From: an uncultured Flavonifractor sp.
GTDB lineage: Bacteria > Bacillota > Clostridia > Oscillospirales > Oscillospiraceae
Assembly (NCBI RefSeq): GCF_944383115.1
Contig: NZ_CALWOJ010000013.1
Location: 1-35,007, forward strand
DNA: 35,007 bases
Direction of reading: 5' to 3'
The translations under genes and the position numbers were made by a program. Under the pieces are notes generated by a model, which was not told where the DNA came from, did not search any database, and worked only from the letters and a program-made list of their open reading frames with translations. How positions within the stretch are numbered: position 1 is the first letter of the stretch; the number at the start of each line of letters is the position of its first letter. Of the stretch, positions 25,208 to 33,545 are shown piece after piece.

Positions 25208-25993
25208 ATGAAACCACAAGCCCTTCTGGCGGTGTCCTTCGGCACCAGCCACCGGGACACCCTGGAAAAGACCATTGCCGCCATCGAGAAGGCCCTGGCC
25301 GCCGCCTTTCCGGCGCGCACCCTCCGCCGGGCCTTCACCAGCGGCATGATTTTAAGAAAGCTGGAGCGGGAGGGCACCCACATCGACGACGTGCCCGCCG
25401 CCCTGGAGAAGCTGGCGGCGGAGGGGTACACCGACGTGCTGGTCCAGCCCACCCACATCATGAACGGCGACGAGTACGACAAAATGATGGCCCAGGCCGC
25501 CCCCTTTGAAGGCCGATTTGAGAAGCTGGCCTTCGGCCGGCCTCTGCTCACCGAGACGGGAGACTACCTGGACGCGGCGGGGGCCCTGATTTCCGACCTG
25601 CCCCAGCCTCAGACCGGCAAGGCCATCCTCTATATGGGCCACGGCACCGAGCATTTTGCCAACTCCTGCTACGCCTTGCTGGAATATGTGTTCCACGACC
25701 TGGGCCGGAAGGATGTGGTCATCGGCACGGTGGAGGGCTACCCCGGCTTTGGGGAGGCGGTGCGCCGTATCAAAGAATTGGGAGCCACAAAAGTGGAGCT
25801 GCGGCCCCTGATGATCGTGGCGGGGGATCACGCCAAGAACGACCTGGCGGGGGAGGAGGAGGACTCCTGGAAGTCCCTGCTGGAGCGGGAGGGATACGCC
25901 GTTACCTGCGTACTCCAAGGGCTGGGGGAGTTCCCCAGCATCCAGGCCCTCTTTGTCAAGCACGCCAAAGAAGGGGAACAACTCCAGGCGTAA
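25208..25993 (+). CDS. cbiK: Sirohydrochlorin cobaltochelatase
   Basis: Inserts Co2+ into sirohydrochlorin (factor II), the entry to the anaerobic corrin route. The 261-residue protein has LLAVSFGTSHRDTLEKTI at the start, VQPTHIMNGDEYDKM, the YMGHGTEHFANSCYALLEY block with the metal-binding His residues, GTVEGYPGF and LRPLMIVAGDHAKNDLAG. No signal peptide, so it is cytoplasmic. ATG 25208 is preferred over GTG 25199 (which would overlap the cbiC stop) because GGGAG at 25195-25199 is well spaced. Last gene before the second riboswitch. Confidence 0.92.
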   Translation: MKPQALLAVSFGTSHRDTLEKTIAAIEKALAAAFPARTLRRAFTSGMILRKLEREGTHIDDVPAALEKLAAEGYTDVLVQPTHIMNGDEYDKMMAQAAPFEGRFEKLAFGRPLLTETGDYLDAAGALISDLPQPQTGKAILYMGHGTEHFANSCYALLEYVFHDLGRKDVVIGTVEGYPGFGEAVRRIKELGATKVELRPLMIVAGDHAKNDLAGEEEDSWKSLLEREGYAVTCVLQGLGEFPSIQALFVKHAKEGEQLQA

Positions 25994-26001
25994 GCCTGTT
26001 T
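25985..26001 (+). terminator. Possible weak terminator at the cbiK stop
   Basis: CAGGC (25985-25989), loop GTAA, GCCTG (25994-25998), followed by TTTGAAAT. The stop codon TAA of cbiK spans the end of the loop and start of the right arm. The stem is short and the T-tract has only three bases, so attenuation rather than full termination is likely. Confidence 0.3.
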
Positions 26002-26014
26002 GAAATAAAGAAAT

Positions 26015-26158
26015 GGATCGGGAAAAGGGAAGTCGGGTGGAACTCCCGCGCAGTCCCGCTGCCGTAAGAGAAGAGCCGCCACGCACCATGTCACTGGGGA
26101 GACCTGGGAAGACGCACGGCGGCAGAGAGGCTCAAGCCGGAAAACCTTGCCCGGACCG
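26015..26158 (+). ncRNA. Cobalamin riboswitch 2 (upstream of cbiM)
   Basis: Second cobalamin aptamer. Blocks in order: AAGGGAAGTCGGGTGGAACT (26025-26044), CGCAGTCCCGCTGCCGTAAG (26049-26068), TCACTGGGGAGACCTGGG (26091-26108), and the B12 box CAAGCCGGAAAACCTTGCC (26133-26151). The outer helix can be drawn from TCGGG (26018-26022) with CCCGGA (26150-26155). No intrinsic terminator follows before the cbiM start, so control is probably at translation initiation. No clear promoter was found between cbiK and the aptamer, so it may lie within a long read-through transcript. Confidence 0.9.
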
Positions 26159-26200
26159 GAAACCACCCACCTACGAGTGATAGGAAAGGATGAAACGACT

Positions 26201-26920
26201 ATGAGGACTGTAACTGCCAACAAAACCGTCCGCGCCGCGGCGGTGCTGGCGGCGCTGCTGGGTCTGATGACCATGAGCGCCTCCGCCATGCACATTGCCG
26301 AGGGTATGCTGCCCGTACCCTGGGCCATCGGCTGGGGCGCGGTGTGCGTGCCCTTCGTGGTGGCCGGCTTTTTCTCCATCAAGAAGAAGATCGATCAGGC
26401 CCCCAGGGCCAAGATCCTGCTGGCCATGTGCGGCGCCTTTGCCTTCGTGCTGTCGGCGCTGAAGATCCCCTCGGTGTCCGGCTCCTGCTCCCATCCCACC
26501 GGTGTGGGCCTGGGGGCCATCCTGTTCGGCCCCCTCACCATGACGGTGCTGGGGCTCATCGTGCTGCTCTTCCAGGCCCTGCTGCTGGCCCACGGCGGCC
26601 TCACTACCCTGGGCGCCAACGTCTTTTCCATGGCCATTGCCGGGCCCATCCTGTCCTGGCTGGTCTACAAGCTGCTGCGGAAGACCAAGGCCCCCGCTGC
26701 CGTGGCGGTGTTCGCCGCCGCCGCCTTGGGCGACCTGTTCACCTATGTGGTCACCTCGGTGCAGCTGGGGGTCATCAACGGCGGCATGGTGAAGTTCCTC
26801 ACCATCTTTGCCGTCACCCAGATCCCTCTGGCTATTGCCGAGGGCCTGCTCACGGTGGTGATCTTCAACGTGCTGGAGAAGTACAGCAAGACCGAGCTGC
26901 ATGAGCTGCAGGTGCTGTAA
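26201..26920 (+). CDS. cbiM: Cobalt ECF transporter substrate-specific subunit CbiM
   Basis: Membrane subunit that binds Co2+ in the CbiMNQO energy-coupling-factor importer. The 239-residue protein begins with a signal-peptide-like stretch ([20 protein letters not shown]); predicted cleavage after A29 would leave MHIAEGMLP, whose first Met and His are the metal ligands known in CbiM/NikM. The [19 protein letters not shown] block carries the other conserved His. ATG 26201 lies 10 bases after AGGAAAGGA; a five-codon reading frame at 26190-26204 overlaps it. First gene after riboswitch 2. Confidence 0.94.
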   Translation: MRTVTANKTVRAAAVLAALLGLMTMSASAMHIAEGMLPVPWAIGWGAVCVPFVVAGFFSIKKKIDQAPRAKILLAMCGAFAFVLSALKIPSVSGSCSHPTGVGLGAILFGPLTMTVLGLIVLLFQALLLAHGGLTTLGANVFSMAIAGPILSWLVYKLLRKTKAPAAVAVFAAAALGDLFTYVVTSVQLGVINGGMVKFLTIFAVTQIPLAIAEGLLTVVIFNVLEKYSKTELHELQVL

Positions 26921-26933
26921 GGAGGGGACGGAT

Positions 26934-27230
26934 ATGAAAGTTTGGCAGAAAAATTTGATTTTGATCCTGTTGGTGGCGGTCATTGCCGCTGTACCCCTGT
27001 GGCTGCTGCCCGACGCCGAGTTCGGCGGGGCGGACGGCCAGGCCGAGGAGGCCATTACCGAACTCAATCCCGACTATGAGCCTTGGTTTGAGCCTATCCT
27101 GGAGCCCGCCAGCGGCGAGGTGGAGTCCATGCTCTTTGCCCTCCAGGCTGCCATTGGCGCGGGCGTGGTGGGCTTTGTGCTGGGCCGCATCACCAAAAAG
27201 CCGGATCGGAAAGCGGAGGGGCAAGGCTGA
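26934..27230 (+). CDS. cbiN: Cobalt ECF transporter accessory subunit CbiN
   Basis: Small membrane protein assisting CbiM. The 98-residue product has two helices (about 6-21 and about 62-80) around an extracytoplasmic loop that contains the typical FGGADGQAEEAI and PWFEPILEPASGEVESMLFALQA blocks. ATG 26934 follows AAGGAGGGG with a normal gap, 13 bp after cbiM. Confidence 0.93.
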   Translation: MKVWQKNLILILLVAVIAAVPLWLLPDAEFGGADGQAEEAITELNPDYEPWFEPILEPASGEVESMLFALQAAIGAGVVGFVLGRITKKPDRKAEGQG

Positions 27231-27231
27231 T

Positions 27232-28011
27232 ATGGGCACCGACCGCTACGCCTATCAGTCCTGCCTGCGGCGGGTGTCGCCGCTGCCCAAGCTGCTGCTG
27301 ACGGTGGTGGCCCTGGTGATCTGCCTGTGCTGCGACAGCGTGGCGGTGGGCATTGCCACCCTGATTTTGATGGGGGTACTCATCACCGCCCTGGGGGGAC
27401 TGTCCCCCAGGGTGTACCTCCATTTTCTCAAAGTGCCCCTGATCTTCCTGGTCATCGGCTGCCTCACCATTGTGGCGGGGGCCTATCCCGCCGGTACGGC
27501 GGTGGTGGCCGCCATTCCGGTGGGGGACAGCCTGTGGGGCTTCACCGCCGACGGCCTGTGGCTGGGCGGGCGCATCTTCTGTAAGGCCCTGGGGGCGGTG
27601 GGGTGTATGTATTTTCTGGCCCTCAACACCCCGGTCACCGATCTGACCATGGCGTTGGGAAAGCTCCATGTGCCAAAGCTGCTGGTGGAGCTGATGGAGC
27701 TGATCTACCGCTTCATTTTCGTGCTGGCGGAGACGGCGGCCAACATCCGTACTGCCCAGGACTCCCGGCTGGGTTACCGCGGCTTCCGCCGGTCGGTGTC
27801 CTCCCTGGGCATGCTGGCTTCCATGGTGTTTCTGCGGGCGTGGCGGAAGGCGGAGCGGATCTATACCGCCCTGGAGTCCCGGGGCTATACCGGCGGCCTG
27901 ACCACTCTGAATGACGCCTACCGTCCGGGGTGGGGGCTGCTCCCCCTGGCCGTCCTGACGGCGGCGGGGCAGATTGCCATTTGGTTTGTGGAAGGGAGGC
28001 TGCTGGGATGA
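27232..28011 (+). CDS. cbiQ: Cobalt ECF transporter T component CbiQ
   Basis: Transmembrane coupling subunit that links CbiM/N to the ATPase. The 259-residue protein has several hydrophobic helices, LVELMELIYRFIFVL, the first coupling motif QDSRLGYRG and the second LESRGYTGG, both of the A-R-G type that contacts CbiO. ATG 27232 starts one base after the cbiN stop; an in-frame ATG at 26983 lies inside cbiN. It overlaps cbiO by 4 bp. Confidence 0.93.
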   Translation: MGTDRYAYQSCLRRVSPLPKLLLTVVALVICLCCDSVAVGIATLILMGVLITALGGLSPRVYLHFLKVPLIFLVIGCLTIVAGAYPAGTAVVAAIPVGDSLWGFTADGLWLGGRIFCKALGAVGCMYFLALNTPVTDLTMALGKLHVPKLLVELMELIYRFIFVLAETAANIRTAQDSRLGYRGFRRSVSSLGMLASMVFLRAWRKAERIYTALESRGYTGGLTTLNDAYRPGWGLLPLAVLTAAGQIAIWFVEGRLLG

Positions 28012-28856
28012 AGGCCATCCAGGCGGAAGATCTCTGTTATACCTATGAGGACGGCACCGTGGCCCTGGACCACATCACCTTCGCCGCGGAACAGGGCAAG
28101 GTCACCGGCATCCTGGGGGCCAACGGGGCGGGCAAGTCCACCCTGTTTCTCAGCCTCAACGGGGTACTTACCCCCAGGAGCGGCAAGGTGCTGCTGGGCG
28201 GACAGCCGGTGCGCTATGACAAGAAGGGCCTGCTGGAGCTGCGCCGCCGGGTGGGTATCGTATTTCAGGACCCGGACGACCAGCTCTTTTCCGCCGACGT
28301 GTACCGGGACGTGTCCTTCGGCGGGGTGAACCTGGGCCTGCCGGCGGAGGAGGTCCGCCGCCGGGTGGAGGACGCCCTGGAACGTACCGGGGTGTCCCAT
28401 CTGCGGGACAAACCCACCCACGCCCTGTCCTACGGCCAGAAGAAGCGGGTGGCCATCGCCGGAGTGCTGGTGATGGAGCCGGAGGTACTGATTCTGGATG
28501 AGCCCACCGCCGGCCTGGATCCCCAGGGGGTGAGCGACATCATGAAGCTGCTCACTCGCCTGCGGGACGAATTGGGCATGACGGTACTCATCGCCACCCA
28601 CGACATGGATATCGTACCCCTGTACTGCGACTACGCCTACCTGCTGGGGGGCGGCAAGGTGCTGATGGAGGGTACGCCGGAGCAGCTCTTTGCCGACCCG
28701 GCGGCCCTGCGGGCCAATCATCTCCGTCTGCCCCGCATCGCCCACCTGATGGAGGTACTGCGGGATGTGGACGGCCTGGACGCCGACCGGTCCGCCGCCA
28801 CCATCGGGGCGGCCCGGCGGGAGATCCTGCGCATGCTGAAGGAGGAAAACCAATGA
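28008..28856 (+). CDS. cbiO: Cobalt ECF transporter ATP-binding protein CbiO
   Basis: ABC ATPase powering cobalt import. The 282-residue protein has Walker A GANGAGKST, Q-loop VFQDPDDQLFSADVYRD, signature LSYGQKKRVAIA, Walker B LILDEPTAGLDP and the switch His in IATHDMDIV. ATG 28008 overlaps the cbiQ stop (ATGA) and the stop overlaps cbiL (ATGA). Confidence 0.95.
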   Translation: MKAIQAEDLCYTYEDGTVALDHITFAAEQGKVTGILGANGAGKSTLFLSLNGVLTPRSGKVLLGGQPVRYDKKGLLELRRRVGIVFQDPDDQLFSADVYRDVSFGGVNLGLPAEEVRRRVEDALERTGVSHLRDKPTHALSYGQKKRVAIAGVLVMEPEVLILDEPTAGLDPQGVSDIMKLLTRLRDELGMTVLIATHDMDIVPLYCDYAYLLGGGKVLMEGTPEQLFADPAALRANHLRLPRIAHLMEVLRDVDGLDADRSAATIGAARREILRMLKEENQ

Positions 28857-29545
28857 GAGGAATGTTGTACGGCGTGGGGATTGGCCCCGGCGATCCGGAA
28901 CTGATCACCATAAAGGCCCAGCGCATCATCCGCCAGGCAGCGGTGCTGGCTGTGCCCGACCCAGGCCGGGGGGAAAAGACCGCCCTCAATATCGTGGGTG
29001 AGCTGGCCGACGGCAAGGAGCTGCTCACCTGCGAGGCCCCTATGGTGCGGGATCACGCCGCCCTGGACGGGGCCTATGAGCGCAACGCCGACTTGGTATG
29101 CGCCGCCCTGGACGGGGGCAAGGACGTGGCCTTCATCACCCTGGGGGACCCCACGGTGTACTCCACCTACCTCTACCTCCATAAAAAAGTGGTGGCCCGG
29201 GGATACGACGCCCAGATCATCCCCGGGGTCCCCTCCTTCTGCGCCGTGGCCGCCAAGCTGAACATGGCCCTGTGCGAGAAGAGCGAGCGGCTGCTCATTG
29301 TCCCCGCCTCCCATAAGGACGTGTCCGACTGCCTGGACCTGGACGCCAACCTGGTGTTCATGAAGGCGGGCAAGGAAATTGGCGCTTTGAAGGAGACCCT
29401 GGCCGCCCACGGCCTGCTGGACAAGGCCTCCCTGGTAGCCAACTGCGGCATGGAGGGGGAACTGGTGTGCCCCCGCTTTGCCGACCTGGAGGAAGGCAGC
29501 GGCTACTTCTCGGTGGTGCTGGTGAAAAAGGGGGGGCAGGCGTGA
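28853..29545 (+). CDS. cbiL: Cobalt-factor II / precorrin-2 C20-methyltransferase
   Basis: SAM-dependent methylation at C20 of cobalt-sirohydrochlorin, the first step after cobalt insertion. The 230-residue protein has the N-terminus LYGVGIGPGDPELITIKA, FITLGDPTVYSTYLYLHKK and the PGVPSFCAVAAKL loop typical of CbiL/CobI. ATG 28853 overlaps the cbiO stop; ATG 28862, three codons later, is an alternative. It is separated from the other ring methylases and sits between cobalt uptake and early tetrapyrrole genes. Confidence 0.94.
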   Translation: MRGMLYGVGIGPGDPELITIKAQRIIRQAAVLAVPDPGRGEKTALNIVGELADGKELLTCEAPMVRDHAALDGAYERNADLVCAALDGGKDVAFITLGDPTVYSTYLYLHKKVVARGYDAQIIPGVPSFCAVAAKLNMALCEKSERLLIVPASHKDVSDCLDLDANLVFMKAGKEIGALKETLAAHGLLDKASLVANCGMEGELVCPRFADLEEGSGYFSVVLVKKGGQA

Positions 29546-31188
29546 AGCTCATCATGACCGGCCTGGACTGGCACCGCGCCCCCATCGACCTGCGGGAACA
29601 GCTGTCCTTTACCCGCAACCAGGTGCTGGAGCTGGACCGCCGCCTGTCCCGCCGGGAAGGGGTGGCGGGCTGCGTGCTGCTGTCCACCTGCAACCGCACC
29701 GAGCTGTACCTGTCCTGCGGGGAGGGGCCGCTGCCCGACCCCGGGCGGCTGCTGTGCTATGAGGCGGGGGTGGAGTACGCCCCCTTTGAGGCCGCCTTTG
29801 TCACCCGGACGGGGGAGGAGGCGGCCCGCCACCTGATGGAGGTGGCCGGCGGCCTGCGCTCCCAGATCTGGGGGGAGGATCAGATCGTCACCCAGGTGAA
29901 GGGCGCCGTCCAGGCTGCCCGGGAGGTGGGGACGGCGGACGGGATGCTGGAGACCCTGTTCCGCAATGCCGCCGCCGCCGGTAAGGAGATCAAAACCAAG
30001 GTGCGCTTCATTGGGGTACCCCGTTCGGCGGCCCGGTCGGCGGTGGACAAGCTGGGCGCCCATCTGGGAGGCCTGAGGGGCCGGAAGGCCCTGGTCATCG
30101 GAAACGGGGAGATGAGCCGTCTGGCCGCCTCCCTCCTTTACGAGGCGGGATGTGCCGTCACCGTGACCCTGCGCAGCTATCACCACGGGGAGACGGTGGT
30201 GCCCGCCGGGTGCGCCGTCACCCCCTACGAGGCCCGTTATGAAGCGATGGAGGGGATGGATCTGGTACTCTCCGCCACCACCAGCCCCCACTACACCGTG
30301 ACGGCCTGGGAGCTGGCCGAGCTGTCCCGGCCGCCCAGGGTGCTGGCCGACCTGGCCATCCCCCGGGACATCGAGCCCCAGGTGGCTACCCTGCCCGGCT
30401 TTACCCTCTACAATGTGGACGATCTGGGGGTGGATACCAGCCGGGAACTTCCGCCGGAGGCGGCGGCCATTGTGGAAAAGTATCTGGACCGGCTGAACCA
30501 GTGGGAGAACTACAAAAACTGCCTGCCCGGCCTGGAGCGGGTGAAGCAGGCGGTAGCCGCCCGGGTGTTGTCCACCGACCTGGAAGGGCCGGAGGCCCGG
30601 GAACTGGTGGAGCTGGCGGTGAGCCGGGCGGTGGATCTGCTCTCCGGCGGGCTGAAGGACAACCTGACCCCGGAGGATCTGGAGCGGTGCGCCGCCAAGA
30701 TCGAAGTACACACCGCAGCCAAGCCCCGGTGGGCTGTGCCGGGGGAGAAACACCTGCGGTTCCCTCTGTTCGTTGACCTGATGGGGAAACGGGCGGTGGT
30801 CATCGGCGGCGGCGCGGTGGCCTGCCGTCGGGCGGAGGTACTCTCCCGGTTTGGCGCGGAGGTCACCGTCATCGCCCCCAGATGTAAACCCCTGGACGGG
30901 TGCATACAGTGGGAGAGGCGGCCCTACGCCCCCGGCGATCTGGCCGGGGCGGAGCTGGCCGTGGCTGCCACCGACTGCCGGGAGGTCAACCGCGCCGTGG
31001 GGGAGGAGGCCAGGGCCCTGGGTATCCCCGTCAGCGTGGCCGACGCCCCGGAGGAGTGTACCTTCTTTTTCCCCGCCGTCTGCACCGGGGACAACATTGT
31101 GGCCGGAGTGGCCGGGCGGGGAGACGACCACGCCCGCACCGCCCGGGCCGCCAAGGCCATCCGGGCCGTACTGGAGGGATTGGAATGA
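29542..31188 (+). CDS. hemA: Glutamyl-tRNA reductase fused to precorrin-2 dehydrogenase
   Basis: A two-enzyme fusion of 548 residues. The first part (about 1-400) is glutamyl-tRNA reductase: the tRNA/active-site domain has catalytic Cys50 in STCNRTELY, then GEDQIVTQVKGA, the NADPH domain LVIGNGEMSRLAASLL and a helical dimerisation region. The second part (about 407-548) is a SirC/Met8-type NAD-dependent domain that oxidises precorrin-2 to sirohydrochlorin: FPLFVDLMGKRAVVIGGGAV, then AATDCREVNRAVGEEA and ADAPEECTFFFPAV. No methylase or chelatase C-terminal domain follows it. The GTG start at 29542 overlaps the cbiL stop (GTGA); in-frame ATG 29467 lies inside cbiL. No internal start or stop splits the domains. 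Confidence 0.93.
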   Translation: MKLIMTGLDWHRAPIDLREQLSFTRNQVLELDRRLSRREGVAGCVLLSTCNRTELYLSCGEGPLPDPGRLLCYEAGVEYAPFEAAFVTRTGEEAARHLMEVAGGLRSQIWGEDQIVTQVKGAVQAAREVGTADGMLETLFRNAAAAGKEIKTKVRFIGVPRSAARSAVDKLGAHLGGLRGRKALVIGNGEMSRLAASLLYEAGCAVTVTLRSYHHGETVVPAGCAVTPYEARYEAMEGMDLVLSATTSPHYTVTAWELAELSRPPRVLADLAIPRDIEPQVATLPGFTLYNVDDLGVDTSRELPPEAAAIVEKYLDRLNQWENYKNCLPGLERVKQAVAARVLSTDLEGPEARELVELAVSRAVDLLSGGLKDNLTPEDLERCAAKIEVHTAAKPRWAVPGEKHLRFPLFVDLMGKRAVVIGGGAVACRRAEVLSRFGAEVTVIAPRCKPLDGCIQWERRPYAPGDLAGAELAVAATDCREVNRAVGEEARALGIPVSVADAPEECTFFFPAVCTGDNIVAGVAGRGDDHARTARAAKAIRAVLEGLE

Positions 31189-32075
31189 AGACCATACGCT
31201 TGGGCAGCCGGGAGAGCAAGCTGGCTGTCATTCAGTCGGAGCTGGTGATGGAGGCCATTCGCGCCCATCATTCGGAGATCACCCTGGAGCTGGTGACCAT
31301 GAAGACCACCGGCGACAAGATCCTGGACCGCACCCTGGACAAGATCGGCGGCAAGGGCCTCTTTGTCAAAGAACTGGACGCCGCCCTGCTGGACGGTCGG
31401 GTGGATCTGACGGTACACTCCTGCAAGGACCTGCCTATGGAGGAGGACCCGGCCGTTCCTCTGGCGGGCTTCTCCCAGCGGGAGGACCCCCGGGACGTGC
31501 TGGTGCTGCCCCAGGGGGCGACGGAACTGGACCCCGCCAAGCCCATCGGCTGCGCCTCCGCCCGGCGGGCGGTGCAGCTCAAGGCCCTGTTCCCCCACAT
31601 GGCGGTGGCTCCGGTGCGGGGCAATGTGCTGACCCGGCTGCGCAAGCTGGACGAGGGCCAGTACTCCGCCCTGGTGCTGGCAGCTGCCGGTCTGAAACGG
31701 CTGGGTCTGGAGGAGCGCATCACCCGGTATTTCACCGTGGAGGAGATGATCCCGGCGGCGGGGCAGGGCATTCTGGCTCTCCAGACCCGGGCCGGGGAGG
31801 ATCTGAGCTATCTCAGCGGCGTGGTGGATGAGGCGGGTACCCTGTGCGCCCGGGCCGAGCGGGCCTTTGTCCGGGCGTTGGACGGGGGCTGCTCCGCCCC
31901 CATCGCCGCCCATGCCGTCATTGAGGGGGAAACCATCACCCTCACCGGCCTCTATGTGGACGAGGCCGGGCAGGTGTTCCGGGACCGGATCTCCGGCCCC
32001 AGGGCGCAGGGTACATCGCTGGCGGAGACGCTGGCAAACCGCATGAAGGAGGGAAGTCCATGCCTGGAAAAGTGA
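31185..32075 (+). CDS. hemC: Hydroxymethylbilane synthase (porphobilinogen deaminase)
   Basis: Polymerises four porphobilinogens into hydroxymethylbilane. The 296-residue protein has TIRLGSRESKLAVIQSE, the catalytic-Asp block VDLTVHSCKDLP, and the dipyrromethane-cofactor Cys about 236 in LDGGCSAPIAAHA. The usual GTSSLRR substrate loop reads GCASARR, keeping both arginines. ATG 31185 overlaps the hemA stop (ATGA). The 3' end overlaps the next gene by 16 bp. Confidence 0.95.
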   Translation: MKTIRLGSRESKLAVIQSELVMEAIRAHHSEITLELVTMKTTGDKILDRTLDKIGGKGLFVKELDAALLDGRVDLTVHSCKDLPMEEDPAVPLAGFSQREDPRDVLVLPQGATELDPAKPIGCASARRAVQLKALFPHMAVAPVRGNVLTRLRKLDEGQYSALVLAAAGLKRLGLEERITRYFTVEEMIPAAGQGILALQTRAGEDLSYLSGVVDEAGTLCARAERAFVRALDGGCSAPIAAHAVIEGETITLTGLYVDEAGQVFRDRISGPRAQGTSLAETLANRMKEGSPCLEK

Positions 32076-33544
32076 CGCTGGTGGGAGCAGGCCCGGGCGA
32101 CCCCGGCCTGCTGACCCGGAAGGGGTTGGAGGCCCTCCGGAAAGCGGAGGTGGTGGTGTACGACCGGCTGGTCAGCCCCGCCATCCTGGCCCTGATGCCC
32201 GAGCAATCGGAACAGATCGACGTGGGCAAGCAGGCCTCCCGCCACCCGGTACCCCAGGACCAGATCAACCAGATCCTGCTGGACAAGGCCCTGGAGGGCA
32301 AGAACGTGGTGCGCCTCAAGGGGGGCGACCCCTTCCTCTTCGGCCGGGGGGGCGAGGAGCTGGAGCTACTGGCCCAGCACGGCGTTCCTTTTGAGGAGGT
32401 ACCCGGTATCACCTCCGCCATTTCCGCCCCCGCCTACGGGGGCATCCCGGTGACCCACCGGGACTGCTGCTCCTCCCTCCACATCGTCACCGGCCACCAG
32501 CGGGCGGGGAAGGAGCTGGACATCGACTTTGAGGCCCTGGTGCGCACCCGCGGCACCCTGGTCTTTTTGATGGGAGTGTCCGCCCTGCCCCAAATCTGCA
32601 AGGGCCTGCTGGACGCGGGCATGGAGCCCACCATGCCTGCCGCCGTGGTGGAGCGGGGCACCACCCCCGCCCAGCGGCGCATTTCCGCCACCCTGGGCAC
32701 TCTGCCCGCCGTGGCGGAGGAGGCCAGGGTGGAGAGCCCCGCCGTCATTGTGGTGGGCAAGGTATGCGCCCTGGCGGAGGACTTCGACTGGTTTGACAAG
32801 CTGCCCCTGAAGGGGAAACGGGTGGTGGTCACAAGACCCCGGGAGCGGGCGGGCACCCTATCCGCCCGGCTGCGCGCCCTGGGGGCCGATGTGTGGGAGT
32901 ACCCCTGCATTGCCACCGTGCCCCTGAATCCCTGTCCCGCTGTAGACAATGCAATGGAGCGGCTTTGTGACTATGAGTGGCTGGCCCTTACCAGCCCCGC
33001 CGGGGTGGAGGCCCTGTGGAACTGGCTGGAGGGCCACGGCAAGGACACCCGTGCCCTGGGAGGGGTGAAGCTGGCCGCCATCGGCCCCGGCACCGCCCGC
33101 GCCCTGGCCGCCCACGGCTTGCGGCCCGACTATGTGCCGGAGGTGTACGACGCCTCCCACCTGGGAGAAGGCTTGCCCGCCACCGGCAAGGTACTGGCCC
33201 TCCGGGCGGAGGAGGGCTCCCCCGCCTTGACAGAGGGGCTGGCAAGGCGTAACATTGCCTGTGACGACGTGGCCAGCTACCGCACGGTATATGACAATCC
33301 CCGCTCTCAGCAGCTGCGGGCGGCGGTGGAGGGGACGGAGGGCCTGCTGGTGACCTTTACCTCCGCTTCTACCGTGAAGGGCTTCGTCTCCTCCGTGGGG
33401 GAGGACGCAAACTTCTCCCGTATGGTGGGCATGTGCATCGGGGCTCAGACTGCCAACCAAGCGCAGAAGTATGGCATTCCGGTGCGGGTGGCCCGTGAGG
33501 CCACCATGGACGCACTGGTGGAATTGATAACAGAAGGTGTTTGA
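32060..33544 (+). CDS. cobA-hemD: Fused uroporphyrinogen-III C-methyltransferase / uroporphyrinogen-III synthase
   Basis: Makes uroporphyrinogen III and methylates it to precorrin-2. The 494-residue protein has an N-terminal CobA/SUMT domain (about 1-245): VTLVGAGPGDPGLLTRKG, VVYDRLVSPAIL, RLKGGDPFLFGRGGEE and PGITSAISAPAYGGIPVTHR. The C-terminal HemD domain (about 250-494) starts LKGKRVVVTRPRERAGTL and has LALTSPAGVEALWNWL and VTFTSASTVKGF. This CobA-HemD order is known in clostridia. ATG 32060 follows GGAGGGAAG inside the hemC 3' end. Confidence 0.95.
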   Translation: MPGKVTLVGAGPGDPGLLTRKGLEALRKAEVVVYDRLVSPAILALMPEQSEQIDVGKQASRHPVPQDQINQILLDKALEGKNVVRLKGGDPFLFGRGGEELELLAQHGVPFEEVPGITSAISAPAYGGIPVTHRDCCSSLHIVTGHQRAGKELDIDFEALVRTRGTLVFLMGVSALPQICKGLLDAGMEPTMPAAVVERGTTPAQRRISATLGTLPAVAEEARVESPAVIVVGKVCALAEDFDWFDKLPLKGKRVVVTRPRERAGTLSARLRALGADVWEYPCIATVPLNPCPAVDNAMERLCDYEWLALTSPAGVEALWNWLEGHGKDTRALGGVKLAAIGPGTARALAAHGLRPDYVPEVYDASHLGEGLPATGKVLALRAEEGSPALTEGLARRNIACDDVASYRTVYDNPRSQQLRAAVEGTEGLLVTFTSASTVKGFVSSVGEDANFSRMVGMCIGAQTANQAQKYGIPVRVAREATMDALVELITEGV

Positions 33545-33545
33545 T

